A stretch of 64,000 bases of DNA, from assembly GCF_022343685.1 (NCBI RefSeq), contig NZ_CP092123.1, positions 1,302,001 through 1,366,000 on the forward strand. Direction: 5' to 3'. The stretch is from Marinobacterium sediminicola (GTDB lineage Bacteria; Pseudomonadota; Gammaproteobacteria; Pseudomonadales; Balneatricaceae). Made by a program: the position numbers and the translations under genes. This document shows, in pieces, positions 35,563 to 44,462 of the stretch; within the stretch, counting starts at the first letter, position 1; each line of letters begins with the position of its first letter. A model generated the notes under the pieces. That model was not told the DNA's origin. It searched no databases and saw nothing but the letters and a program-made list of their open reading frames with translations.

Positions 35563-36390
35563 TCAGCGTCCTCTATGGTGGCGAGCGCGGAAGTGAATTT
35601 CGTCCTCGCTCATATCATTTTGCACCGCAGCAACAATGGCAGGGTCTAGGTCCTGACTGTCGGGCTCAATCAGGCCGCACATGGCCAGTGCCTTTCGCAC
35701 TCTGACGCTGGTGCCCAGAAACTCGTAGAGTACCCGGGTGCAGCACGGCATGCGTTCGCTGTTGTCAGACACCCCGATCCTCAATCCTGTCAGGCGCGTC
35801 AAACGGTTTCTGAAGCTGGGGAACAGAATGGTTTGCGTCAGCTCGTGGCGGTTGAGGGTTTCGTAATCAACCAGAAACAGTCGGTCGCTAAGCATCACGG
35901 CTGCGCCCTGGTAGCGGTTGTGACAGGCCGGTTGACCCTGTTCCGGCTGCATGCGTTCGGTGCGCTGGAATACATAATGACCATCCCGTTTCTCGATGCT
36001 GATGAGGGTGCGGATCAGCTTGCCCGGCGTCGACATCGACAGGTAGTACTCGAAGTAATAGCCCAGATAACGGTCGAGACCGCTGCTGCCGCTGCGGCAC
36101 AGGTGATCGACATGCTCGCTGATGATGTCGTTGGGCGATGCGGCCACGGGGGCGCTGCTGGGTCGAACCTGAACCAGGCGCTGAAACTGGTCATGCGGCA
36201 GCAGGATTTCATGCACTTCAACGCCAAAAAAATCACACAGGCGGCGCAGGGTGTTGGCAGAGGGCTTGTAGCGACCGCTCAGGTATCGGTTGAACTGGGG
36301 GCGGTTGATTTCCAGGCGGCGACAGACTTCAGCGATCGATTTGTGATAGCTGCACAGCAGGCGCAGGTTCTGAGCAAAGTCCTCGTTCAA
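35563..36390 (-). CDS. XRE-family transcriptional regulator
   Basis: A protein of 275 residues with an N-terminal Cro/C1-type helix-turn-helix (about residues 5-60: IAEVCRRLEINRPQFNRYLSG, LRRLCDFFGVEVHEI) and a long C-terminal region of unknown fold, probably ligand-sensing. The start is taken as TTG 36390, because a full AGGAGG (minus strand, 36398-36403) lies 7 nt before it and it gives the natural beginning of the HTH region; the longer frame to 36471 runs through operator-like repeats. It is divergent from the alanine/glycine symporter gene and probably controls it. Confidence 0.85.
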   Translation of the reverse strand: MNEDFAQNLRLLCSYHKSIAEVCRRLEINRPQFNRYLSGRYKPSANTLRRLCDFFGVEVHEILLPHDQFQRLVQVRPSSAPVAASPNDIISEHVDHLCRSGSSGLDRYLGYYFEYYLSMSTPGKLIRTLISIEKRDGHYVFQRTERMQPEQGQPACHNRYQGAAVMLSDRLFLVDYETLNRHELTQTILFPSFRNRLTRLTGLRIGVSDNSERMPCCTRVLYEFLGTSVRVRKALAMCGLIEPDSQDLDPAIVAAVQNDMSEDEIHFRARHHRGR

Positions 36391-36397
36391 TCCTATA

Positions 36398-36403
36398 CCT
36401 CCT
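36398..36403 (-). promoter_or_regulatory. Strong Shine-Dalgarno deciding a TTG start
   Basis: On the minus strand AGGAGG sits 7 nt before TTG 36390, marking the start of the XRE regulator inside a longer open frame. Confidence 0.8.
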
Positions 36404-36423
36404 GACCGGGATGTTGTCTTTAA

Positions 36424-36481
36424 AAGTGCGTCAAAACGCGCTAATGCCAAATGGTGCTCTAAGTGCGCCAAACTGCGCTAA
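36424..36481. promoter_or_regulatory. Paired operator-like repeats in the XRE/symporter gap
   Basis: Two 21-bp direct copies at 36424-36444 and 36461-36481 match at 18 positions; each has GTGCG at one end and GCGCTAA at the other, forming an imperfect palindrome around TCAAAAC or CCAAACT. Their centres are 37 bp apart. They lie in the 310-bp gap (36391-36700) between the divergent regulator and symporter genes, as expected for autoregulation and control of the symporter. The rest of the gap shows only scattered short inverted repeats and no gene. Confidence 0.6.
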
Positions 36482-36700
36482 CCTGTAGCAAGAGTGACAA
36501 ATTTTAACAGCGCTCCATGACTGGTTAAATCCCCTGCTTTCATACCGGGTTGCTGAAAGCCGTTTTCAGGTAGGCCGGAGCAGGGCACTAGCGAGTACAA
36601 GAGTGCGATTGAACGACTCTTTACCCGGTTGGCAGTGATGTTCCTGGTCCTGCAGACGGGTTTTCAACAGCCGTTATAAAAAGAATAGCGGAGTTCATTT

Positions 36701-38164
36701 ATGTTGGATTTTCTCAACGACATCCTCTGGGGCAAGATACTGATCGCCTTGTTGATCGCAATCGGTATCGGCTTCACGGTCGCATCCCGATTCGTACAGT
36801 TTCGTTACTTCGGACGCATGTTCCGTATTCTGAGCGCCAGCCAGGCCTTCAAGCACGACAAGCACGGACATCTGAGTTCTTTCCAGGCGCTGCTGTTGTC
36901 TGTGGCGGGACGTGTCGGCGGCGGTAACATAGCCGGTGTTGCGGTAGCCATTACGCTGGGCGGCCCGGGTGCCGTGTTCTGGATGTGGGTCGTTGGCATG
37001 ATGGGCATGGCCACCAGCTTCCTCGAATGTACTCTGGCCCAGGCCTACAAGCAGGCAGAACCGGATGGGACCTACCGTGGTGGCCCTGCGCATTACATCT
37101 CACGAGGCCTGGGTGCCAAGTGGAAATGGCTGGCAGCGCTGTACTCGGTTCTGCTGCTGGTGACCTTCGGTTTCTGTTTCACTGCGCTGCAGTCCTATGC
37201 CGTCGCAACCTCTGTTGGTGATGCCTTCGGTGTGCCCGTGTTCTACACCGGCATTGCGCTGGCCATGATCGTGGGCATGATCATCTTTGGCGGCGTGAAG
37301 CGAATCGCCAAGGTGGCAGAAGTGCTGGTGCCGGTGATGGCGGGTGGCTACCTGCTGATCGCGCTTGTGGTGCTGGGCATGAATTTTGACCGTATTCCCG
37401 ATGTGATCATGCTGATCGTCAAGAGCGCCTTTGGCCTTGAGCCGGCCATCGGCGGGGGGATTGGTGCGGCCATCCTGATGGGGGTCAAGCGCGGTCTGTT
37501 CTCCAATGAAGCGGGTCTGGGCAGTGCGCCCAACGTGGCGGCTGTTGCCTATGTGCCGCACCCGGCAAACCAGGGCATTGTGCAGTCTTTCTCCGTCTTC
37601 ATCGATACGCTGATCATCTGTTCTGCAACCGCCTTTATCATCCTGCTGAGCGGTGTCTATGAGCCGGGCAGTGGTGCCAGCGTTGAGGGTGTGGCGCTGA
37701 CCCAATCCGCACTGGCCGACCACGTGGGTGACTGGGGTCGCTCCTTTGTCAGCATTGCGCTGCTGCTGTTCGGTTTCAGCACCATTCTGTACAACTACTA
37801 CCTTGGCGAAAACAGCCTGAACTTCTTTAGCACCGAAAACCAGAATCTGTTCAACGGTTTCCGTGTGCTGATCATCGGTCTCGTGTGCTGGGGCTCGACC
37901 ACTGATCTGAGCACTGTCTTTGGCTTCGCGGATGTGACCATGGGCCTGCTGGCGCTGGTCAACCTGATCGCACTGCTGTTCCTGATCAAGCCGGGTCTGC
38001 GCATCATGCGTGACTTCGACAGCCAGATCGCCGATGGGCAGGATCAGCCGGTGTTCGATGCCAACCGATTCCGTGACATGAACGTGGATCCGGCGGCATG
38101 GGAGATCGAGCCGGAAGACCTGGCCCGGATTCAGGCGCGCGAAAGCGCAGCACAAGGCAAGTAA
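36701..38164 (+). CDS. Alanine/glycine:cation symporter (AGCS family)
   Basis: A 487-residue membrane protein with about 11 helices and the family motifs VAGRVGGGNIAGVAVAITLGG (substrate/Na+ site) and GVKRGLFSNEAGLGSAPNVA. AGCS carriers take up D/L-alanine or glycine with Na+. Start ATG 36701 follows AGCGGAGTTCATTT. A strong terminator follows, so it forms its own unit, divergent from the XRE regulator and upstream of aspA and an asparaginase gene. Confidence 0.95.
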   Translation: MLDFLNDILWGKILIALLIAIGIGFTVASRFVQFRYFGRMFRILSASQAFKHDKHGHLSSFQALLLSVAGRVGGGNIAGVAVAITLGGPGAVFWMWVVGMMGMATSFLECTLAQAYKQAEPDGTYRGGPAHYISRGLGAKWKWLAALYSVLLLVTFGFCFTALQSYAVATSVGDAFGVPVFYTGIALAMIVGMIIFGGVKRIAKVAEVLVPVMAGGYLLIALVVLGMNFDRIPDVIMLIVKSAFGLEPAIGGGIGAAILMGVKRGLFSNEAGLGSAPNVAAVAYVPHPANQGIVQSFSVFIDTLIICSATAFIILLSGVYEPGSGASVEGVALTQSALADHVGDWGRSFVSIALLLFGFSTILYNYYLGENSLNFFSTENQNLFNGFRVLIIGLVCWGSTTDLSTVFGFADVTMGLLALVNLIALLFLIKPGLRIMRDFDSQIADGQDQPVFDANRFRDMNVDPAAWEIEPEDLARIQARESAAQGK

Positions 38165-38181
38165 TGACCACTTCTCCATTT

Positions 38182-38217
38182 GCTCCCGGATTTCTGCCGA
38201 CCCCGGGAGCTTTTTTT
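38182..38217 (+). terminator. Rho-independent terminator after the AGCS symporter
   Basis: GCTCCCGG (38182-38189) pairs with CCGGGAGC (38203-38210), followed by seven T. Confidence 0.92.
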
Positions 38218-38245
38218 ATTCCTTTGCAAAGGTCCGATGCAATAG

Positions 38246-39649
38246 ATGAAAACGCGCATTGAACATGATCTTCTGGGTGACCTGGCCGTTCCTGCCGATG
38301 CCTGGTATGGCATTCAAACCCAGCGTGCTCTCGATAATTTTGCCATCACTGGCGTGCCGATCAGCCATTTTCCGGCGCTGGTGCGGGCGTTGGTGCAGGT
38401 CAAGTCAGCGGCGGCCTGGGCGAACCGTGAGCTGGGTGTGCTGCCGGCACACAAGGCTGATGCGATCATGGAGGCTTGTGCGGATATCGACGCCGGTCAC
38501 TTGCATGACCAGTTCGTCGTCGACCTGATCCAGGGGGGCGCAGGGACCTCGACCAACATGAACGCCAATGAAGTCATTGCCAACCTGGCGCTGGAGAAGC
38601 TGGGTCATGGCAAGGGCGAGTATCAGTTCCTGCATCCCAATGACGACGTTAACCGTTCGCAATCGACCAATGACGCCTATCCGACAGCCGTTTGTCTGGC
38701 AATCCAGTTCGCGGCTGAACCGCTTGAACATGCGATTCGCAGTCTGATTGCTTCGCTGGAGGAGAAGGGGCGAGAATTCGGCCATATCGTCAAAATGGGG
38801 CGGACCCAGCTGCAGGATGCGGTGCCCATGACGCTGGGGCAGGAGTTCGAGGCGTTCGCCGTGAACCTCTCCGAGGATATTGACCGCCTGCATGACGCCA
38901 GTCGTTTGCTGTGCGAAGTCAATCTTGGCGGGACCGCTATCGGGACCGGTATCAATGCGCCGGTGGGCTATCAGGCGCTGGCCGTGCGTCGTCTGGCCGA
39001 AATCTCCGGCAAGCCGGTCGTGTCTGCCACTAACCTGATGGAAGCCAGCTCGGACATGGGCGCCTTCGTCATGTTCTCCGGCATTCTCAAGCGCTTTGCC
39101 ATCAAGCTGGGCAAGATGTGTAACGACTTGCGCCTGCTTTCCAGCGGCCCGCGTACCGGCCTGGGCGAGATCATGCTGCCACCGATGCAGCCGGGCTCAT
39201 CCATCATGCCGGGCAAGGTGAATCCGGTGATCCCTGAGGCCGTCAACCAGACCGCCTATCAGGTGATCGCGGCAGACCTGGCGGTGACGCTGGCAGCCGA
39301 AGCCGGTCAGCTGCAGCTGAACGCCATGGAGCCGATGATCGTGTACAACCTGCTCAACTCGATCAAGATGCTGACGTCGGCCTGCACCATGCTGGAAACG
39401 CGCTGTATCACGGGCATTCGTGCCAACGAGGAACAGTGTGCACGTCATCTGGATAACAGTATCGGTATCGTGACTGCCCTGGTTCCGCACATCGGCTACA
39501 GCAACTCTACCCGCATCGCTTCACTGGCACTGAACACCGGGGCCACGGTTCGTGAACTGGTACTTTCTGAGGGGTTGTTGCCGGAAGAAAAGCTGGATGC
39601 GATTCTCAGCCCGCTCGCCATGTTGGCACCGGTAGCGGCAGCCTCATGA
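38246..39649 (+). CDS. aspA: Aspartate ammonia-lyase
   Basis: A 467-residue enzyme of the fumarase/aspartase superfamily converting aspartate to fumarate and ammonia. The opening TRIEHDLLGDLAVPADAWYG is the aspartase form (fumarase C starts differently), and the superfamily signature GSSIMPGKVNPV and the region RSQSTNDAYPTA are present. It overlaps the asparaginase gene by 4 bp, so asparagine can be converted to fumarate by one transcript. The Shine-Dalgarno is weak (AAAGG 14 nt upstream). Confidence 0.92.
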   Translation: MKTRIEHDLLGDLAVPADAWYGIQTQRALDNFAITGVPISHFPALVRALVQVKSAAAWANRELGVLPAHKADAIMEACADIDAGHLHDQFVVDLIQGGAGTSTNMNANEVIANLALEKLGHGKGEYQFLHPNDDVNRSQSTNDAYPTAVCLAIQFAAEPLEHAIRSLIASLEEKGREFGHIVKMGRTQLQDAVPMTLGQEFEAFAVNLSEDIDRLHDASRLLCEVNLGGTAIGTGINAPVGYQALAVRRLAEISGKPVVSATNLMEASSDMGAFVMFSGILKRFAIKLGKMCNDLRLLSSGPRTGLGEIMLPPMQPGSSIMPGKVNPVIPEAVNQTAYQVIAADLAVTLAAEAGQLQLNAMEPMIVYNLLNSIKMLTSACTMLETRCITGIRANEEQCARHLDNSIGIVTALVPHIGYSNSTRIASLALNTGATVRELVLSEGLLPEEKLDAILSPLAMLAPVAAAS

Positions 39650-40653
39650 GCCGTCGTGTTCTGGTGATTTACACCGGGGGTACCATCGGGATGGTGCCCT
39701 CGGAGCAGGGTTATGTGCCTGAGCCGGGCTTTGAAGCTCGGCTCAGGGGGCTGCTTGGCGAGCGCGAGCTGCCGCCGTTCGATCTTCTGGAATATGACCG
39801 GCTGATCGACAGCGCCAGTCTGGTGCCAGGTGACTGGGAAAAGATCGCGCTGACCTTGCAGGCGCACTGGGATCGGTATGCCGGTTTTGTGGTGCTGCAC
39901 GGCACCGATACCATGGCCTACACCGCCTCGGCGCTGTCTTTCATGTTGCCGCAGCAGGACAAACCCGTGATTCTGACCGGATCACAAATCCCGCTGAGCC
40001 AGTTGCGCAATGATGCACTCGACAATCTGGTCACCACCTTGTTGCTGGCGTCTCAGCCGGGATTGGCGGAAGTCTGTATCTGCTTCAACCGTCGACTGTT
40101 GCGTGGCAATCGAGCGCGCAAGGTCAAGAGCAGTGGCCTGGACGCCTTTGACTCCCCGAATTTTCCGCGTCTGGGGCAGGCAGGTATCGAAATCAACCTG
40201 CGTGAGGAGCTGTTGTTGCCTCCTGAGCCGGTGCGTTTCGAGATTCATCGCTATGATCCCGAAGCGGTCGTGATGCTGGGGGTTTTCCCCGGCATGCCGG
40301 CGCGTTTGGTGCGTGATGCATTGGCACCTGATGCCGTCAAGGGGCTGGTGCTGATGACCTATGGTGTCGGTAATCCGCCAGAGGCTGAATCGGGGCTGCT
40401 GGATGAGCTGGTGCGTGCCGGTGAGCGCGGACAGGTGATCGTCAATCTGACCCAGTGCCATCAGGGAGCTGTCAGTCAGGGGGCCTATGCAACGGGCGCT
40501 TTATTGAACCAGGTGGGGGTGGTGCCAGGACTCGACCTGACACCGGAAGCGGCTTTTACCAAACTGCACCATCTTGTAGCGCAGGGGATGCAGGCCGACC
40601 AGCTGAGACGGGCGCTGGCCGAATCCTTGCGCGGCGAGTCTACGCCTCAGTAA
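39646..40653 (+). CDS. ansA: Type I L-asparaginase (cytoplasmic)
   Basis: A 335-residue protein without signal peptide. The two catalytic threonine motifs are seen: VIYTGGTIGM near the N-terminus and VVLHGTDTMAYTASALSF, plus LTGSQIPLSQLRNDALDN. Length and lack of leader fit the cytoplasmic AnsA type. It overlaps the end of aspA by 4 bp, a coupling that matches the pathway asparagine to aspartate to fumarate. Its stop lies 9 bp from the stop of the convergent prephenate dehydratase. Confidence 0.94.
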   Translation: MSRRVLVIYTGGTIGMVPSEQGYVPEPGFEARLRGLLGERELPPFDLLEYDRLIDSASLVPGDWEKIALTLQAHWDRYAGFVVLHGTDTMAYTASALSFMLPQQDKPVILTGSQIPLSQLRNDALDNLVTTLLLASQPGLAEVCICFNRRLLRGNRARKVKSSGLDAFDSPNFPRLGQAGIEINLREELLLPPEPVRFEIHRYDPEAVVMLGVFPGMPARLVRDALAPDAVKGLVLMTYGVGNPPEAESGLLDELVRAGERGQVIVNLTQCHQGAVSQGAYATGALLNQVGVVPGLDLTPEAAFTKLHHLVAQGMQADQLRRALAESLRGESTPQ

Positions 40654-40662
40654 AGCGGGCGC

Positions 40663-41535
40663 TCAGAGTTCCAGATTAAGGCGGCTGAAGCGGAAGGGGT
40701 GTGCTTCGTAGGTTCCGATCACGCGCACCTCTTCGGCAAAGAAGTTCAGTTCCTGCATGGCGAACTTCATCGCCTGCTCATGCGGGTGACCCTCTACATC
40801 CAGATGGAAACTGGATACCGTCATGGTTTCAGACGCCATGTAGCTCTCCAGTTTGACCATGTTGACGCCGTTGGTGGCGAAGCCGCCCAGGGCCTTGTAA
40901 AGCGCGGCCGGCATGTTGCGCACACGGAACATCAGCGAAGTGATGTAGCGTACCTCAGGGTCCAGTGCCGGAATCATCTGATCGCGGGACAGGATCATGA
41001 AGCGGGTGGTGTTGCCGGTCTTGTCCTGAAAGTTTTCCTTCAGAATCTCCAGGCCATACAGCTCGGCTGCCAGGCTGGAGGCAATGGCGGCATGTCCGGG
41101 CTGTTGCTGTTCGGCCAGTTCGGCCGCAGAGCCGGCGGTATCCAGTGCGGCAATGGGCTCAATACCCAGCATGCGCAGATTTTCGGCACACTGTGCCAAG
41201 GCCTGCGGATGTGACGAGGCGGTCTTGATGTCTTCCAGTCGTGTGCCCGGCAATGCCAGCAGGCAGTGGTTTACCGGTTCGAAGTGCTCACCGATAACAT
41301 GCAGGCGGGTTTTGGGCATCAATCGGTAGATCTCTTCCACGCGGCCGGCGGTAGAGTTCTCCAGCGGAATCATCGCCAGGTTGGCCTCGCCACGCTCGAC
41401 CATAAACATCGCTTCCACAAAAGACTCACACGCCTTGGGCGTAAACTCGGGGTAAACCCGGCGGCAGGCAAGGTGTGAATAGGCGCCCTGATGGCCCTGA
41501 TAGGCGATGATGGTATTGGCGGTCATGGTTTCCAT
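40663..41535 (-). CDS. pheA: Prephenate dehydratase, stand-alone, with ACT domain
   Basis: A 290-residue enzyme making phenylpyruvate for phenylalanine synthesis. It has catalytic PDT motifs (GHQGAYSHLA, MIPLENSTAGRV, GNTTRFMIL) and an ACT domain (VRNMPAALYKALGGFATNGVN). It lacks the chorismate mutase domain usual in gammaproteobacterial PheA. The ACT binding motif ESRP is replaced by ESYM, and the overall sequence follows the alphaproteobacterial type. The start may be ATG 41535 or ATG 41526; neither has a strong ribosome-binding site. Confidence 0.92.
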   Translation of the reverse strand: METMTANTIIAYQGHQGAYSHLACRRVYPEFTPKACESFVEAMFMVERGEANLAMIPLENSTAGRVEEIYRLMPKTRLHVIGEHFEPVNHCLLALPGTRLEDIKTASSHPQALAQCAENLRMLGIEPIAALDTAGSAAELAEQQQPGHAAIASSLAAELYGLEILKENFQDKTGNTTRFMILSRDQMIPALDPEVRYITSLMFRVRNMPAALYKALGGFATNGVNMVKLESYMASETMTVSSFHLDVEGHPHEQAMKFAMQELNFFAEEVRVIGTYEAHPFRFSRLNLEL

Positions 41536-41642
41536 ACATTCACTGGTGAGACAAGGGTCGCCATTATGGCATAGCCTGCGTGGCTGCTGAAAAAAATATG
41601 CGCTTTTGTGGTAAGGTCTGCCCGCCTGAATGGAGAGAGACG

Positions 41643-42347
41643 ATGACCCCTGAACGTGAACAGAAGTTACTGTCGATTCTGCAGCGCCGTCAGCCCGATC
41701 TGACCCTGATCGCCGAACAGGTACACAAGCCTCGCAACATCTCTGCCCTGATCCGTAACTGCGATGCAGCCGGTATAGCAGAGGTGCAGGTTGTTCGACC
41801 CCGTGAGGGATATCACAACTACCGTGGCACGGCGTTGGGTTCGGACCGGTGGGTCGACACGGCCCTGCACGATACCCTTGAAGCCGCCATCACGGCGGCC
41901 CGAGATAAAGGCATGATGATCTACGCCGCTCATTTTTCCGATGAGGCTATTCCTTATCGTGAAGTCGACTACACACGCCCTTGCGCGATCATCATGGGGG
42001 CTGAAAAAGAGGGAATCAGTCCCCGGGCGGCAGAGCTGGCCGACAGGCACATTATCATCCCGATGCAGGGGGTGGTCAGCTCGCTCAATGTATCCACGGC
42101 TGCCGGTATTATACTGGCCGAGGCAATCGATCAGCGCCTGAAAGCCGGCTTGTATGACAAACCCCGTATGCCGGCAGAGTGGATTGCACGCAAGATGTTC
42201 GAATCGCGTCACCCCAAGGTGGCCGAGTTCTGTCGTCGTCGCCGTCTTGCCTATCCTGAATTTGATGAAGTGGGTGAAATGGTGGCGCCTCAGGCGTGGA
42301 ATGAGCAGGTTACCTCTGGTAGAGCCCCCGTCCTGTCCGCTGACTGA
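41643..42347 (+). CDS. trmH: tRNA (guanosine(18)-2'-O)-methyltransferase
   Basis: A 234-residue SPOUT enzyme. ATG 41643 follows GGAGAGAC and gives MTPEREQKLLSILQRRQPDL as in TrmH; an earlier frame start is not conserved. Motifs VHKPRNISALIRNCDAAG, IIMGAEKEGIS and SLNVSTAAGIILAEA form the SAM-binding trefoil knot. It methylates G18 in tRNA D-loops. It is divergent from pheA and 24 bp before the DctB-like kinase. Confidence 0.95.
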   Translation: MTPEREQKLLSILQRRQPDLTLIAEQVHKPRNISALIRNCDAAGIAEVQVVRPREGYHNYRGTALGSDRWVDTALHDTLEAAITAARDKGMMIYAAHFSDEAIPYREVDYTRPCAIIMGAEKEGISPRAAELADRHIIIPMQGVVSSLNVSTAAGIILAEAIDQRLKAGLYDKPRMPAEWIARKMFESRHPKVAEFCRRRRLAYPEFDEVGEMVAPQAWNEQVTSGRAPVLSAD

Positions 42348-42371
42348 GGTTGAGCCCAAGGAGGCTTGTCC

Positions 42372-44462
42372 ATGTCCCCTGAAATGTCGTCCAGAAAGCG
42401 TTATCCGATCAGTGTGATCGCACTGCTCTATATCATGCTGGTGTGTGCCTTGGCCTGGTTTGCCGGCAGTCTTTCGCGCGACTGGGCGTTGGCGCGATTG
42501 CAGGTGCAGGGGGCCGACCGGCTGCTGGCCAGTGTCAGTCAAATGCGTCTGGCGCTGGATCAGTACAACTATCTGCCCTTCCTGATTGCGCAGAATACCG
42601 ATGTCCATCGCTTGCTCCAGTCGGAGGACACCCATCAGGCGACCGTAAACCGAGTGCTGGAGCAGATCAACCTGGTAGCCGGTTCGACGGCGCTGTTTGT
42701 GCTGGATGCGGATGGCCGACCGCTGGCGTTCAGCAACTGGCGTGAGGAGCAGGCGTTTCCGCTCCAGTCGCAGCGTACACAGCAATATTTCAAACAGGCG
42801 ATTGCGGGAGAGCAGGGGCTGGAACTGCAGTTTCATGATGGGCCTGAGCAGGCGCGGCTTTACATGTCGGCGCCGGTTTATACCGACCGACTGGCGGGGG
42901 TGGCGGTCATGCGACTGGATATGTCCCAACTGCGTGAGCAGTTGGCGATTGAGTATCCGCTGATCGTAAGGTCGGCCAATGATCAGCTGGTGTTCGAGGC
43001 CGATGCGCCCTGGCCGCTGTCTCAGGCCGTGCCGCTGACGCTGGGTAACGGCACGGTGCTGCAGCTGGTCAAACACGATGGTGAGCTGTCCCTGCTGCAA
43101 TCCGTGAAACTGGATGATCTGGGCTGGACGGTCTCGGTGCTAACCGACATCCGGCCTGCCCAGTACCGTTCCCGGGTGGTCGTAGGTAGTTTGCTGGGCG
43201 GTGGCGTTGCCCTCGGGCTGTTGTTGCTGTACCTGAGAGAGTCGAGACAGAAACGCCGTTTGCAACTGGAACGGATGCGTGAGCGTGCCCGCAGTGAAGA
43301 GCAACAGCGCGATATCATCAATACGGCACAGGTAGGCCTGATCCATATCGATCAGCGTGGCCGGGTTCAGCTCATCAACCCGATGGCGATGCAGATTTTC
43401 GGTGTGTCGGTGGAGCGCGTAAGAAATCAGCCTGTACTCAAGCTGCTGGGCGATGGCTTCAGTGCCATGCCATTAAAGCAGACACTTGAGGCCATGGGGA
43501 CGGATCGTTTTCGTCCGTTAACCGGTCTTGAGGTGGTGGGGCAGCGCGGTGATGGCAGTGCCTTTCCGATGATGATCTCCATCCGGCAGATGGCGCATCA
43601 TCCTGAGCTTGGGTATCTGGTGACGGTCATCGATATCAGTCGGCGCAAACGGCTGGAACAGGCGCTGCGCGAAGCCAATGAATCACTTGAGCAGAAGGTC
43701 ATTGCACGTACCCAGGCTCTGGAGGCGGCTCAGGCTGAGCTGGTGCAGGCGGGCAAGCTGGCCGCGTTGGGGCGCATGTCAGCTTCCGTTGTACATGAGT
43801 TGAATCAGCCGATGACGGCCATGCGCACCTACCTGGCCATTGCGGGTCGTTTGCTGGAGCAGCCCGAAGCGCTGGGCAAAAATCTGAAATTGCAGGAGCA
43901 GTTGCTTGATCGTATGGCATTGATCACCGGTCAGTTGAAGACCTTTGCCTATCGCAAGCCCGAACGGATTGAGCCGGTGTCGTTGCAACAGGTCACTGCG
44001 CAGGTGCTGCAGATGTTCAGGGGACGTTTTGAAGAGCTCTCGCTGGCGTTGCATTACGATCCTCCTCCGGGCGATCTTTTGATCGCCGGTGACAATGCCC
44101 GTTACGAGCAGGTTTTGATCAACCTGATCAAGAATGCCTGTGATGCGATGGCAGAGCAGACAGGTGCTCACGAACTCTGGTTGCAACTGGTCGAAGTTGG
44201 GGAGCAGTCACTGCTGTTTGAGGTGCGCGACAATGGCCCGGGTATCGATGCCGAAATTCGCAGCCAGCTGTTCGAGCCCTTTTTTACCACCAAGGGCGTA
44301 GGGCAGGGGCTGGGATTGGGGCTGGCAATTGTCAGCAGTATTCTGCGTGATCTGGGCGGCGACATTCATGTGGAAGACCGGAAGGTGGGCGCCTGTTTCC
44401 GGGTCAGCATGCCACTCTATAGAGCGGTCGAAAAAGAGAGTAACGAGGTGAAGGTGTCATGA
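42372..44462 (+). CDS. DctB-like sensor histidine kinase
   Basis: A 696-residue protein. ATG 42372 has AAGGAGG 7 nt upstream. An N-terminal helix (about 13-32) and a second near 260-280 (VVVGSLLGGGVALGLLLLYL) bracket a periplasmic double-Cache-like sensor, as in DctB, which senses C4-dicarboxylates. A PAS domain (GLIHIDQRGRVQLINPMAM) is followed by a coiled coil, HisKA (SASVVHELNQPMTAMRTY) and HATPase (INLIKNACDAM, VRDNGPGID, GLGLGLAIV). It overlaps the regulator gene by 4 bp. The ligand is inferred from the downstream transporter to be a C4/C5 acid. Confidence 0.9.
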   Translation: MSPEMSSRKRYPISVIALLYIMLVCALAWFAGSLSRDWALARLQVQGADRLLASVSQMRLALDQYNYLPFLIAQNTDVHRLLQSEDTHQATVNRVLEQINLVAGSTALFVLDADGRPLAFSNWREEQAFPLQSQRTQQYFKQAIAGEQGLELQFHDGPEQARLYMSAPVYTDRLAGVAVMRLDMSQLREQLAIEYPLIVRSANDQLVFEADAPWPLSQAVPLTLGNGTVLQLVKHDGELSLLQSVKLDDLGWTVSVLTDIRPAQYRSRVVVGSLLGGGVALGLLLLYLRESRQKRRLQLERMRERARSEEQQRDIINTAQVGLIHIDQRGRVQLINPMAMQIFGVSVERVRNQPVLKLLGDGFSAMPLKQTLEAMGTDRFRPLTGLEVVGQRGDGSAFPMMISIRQMAHHPELGYLVTVIDISRRKRLEQALREANESLEQKVIARTQALEAAQAELVQAGKLAALGRMSASVVHELNQPMTAMRTYLAIAGRLLEQPEALGKNLKLQEQLLDRMALITGQLKTFAYRKPERIEPVSLQQVTAQVLQMFRGRFEELSLALHYDPPPGDLLIAGDNARYEQVLINLIKNACDAMAEQTGAHELWLQLVEVGEQSLLFEVRDNGPGIDAEIRSQLFEPFFTTKGVGQGLGLGLAIVSSILRDLGGDIHVEDRKVGACFRVSMPLYRAVEKESNEVKVS

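Noticed and set aside
36482-36700. Possible glycine riboswitch before the AGCS symporter
   Set aside because: Such symporters often have one, but the conserved glycine aptamer core could not be found; only short inverted repeats are present.
37100-38179. Minus-strand open frame of 359 codons
   Set aside because: Antisense to the AGCS symporter gene.
38246-39649. Fumarase C instead of aspartase
   Set aside because: The GSSIMPGKVNPV signature is shared, but the N-terminal TRIEHDLLGDLAVPADAWYG is characteristic of aspartate ammonia-lyase, and the overlap with asparaginase supports it.
41667-43100. Minus-strand open frame of 477 codons
   Set aside because: Spans the antisense of trmH and the start of the DctB-like gene; no recognisable domain.
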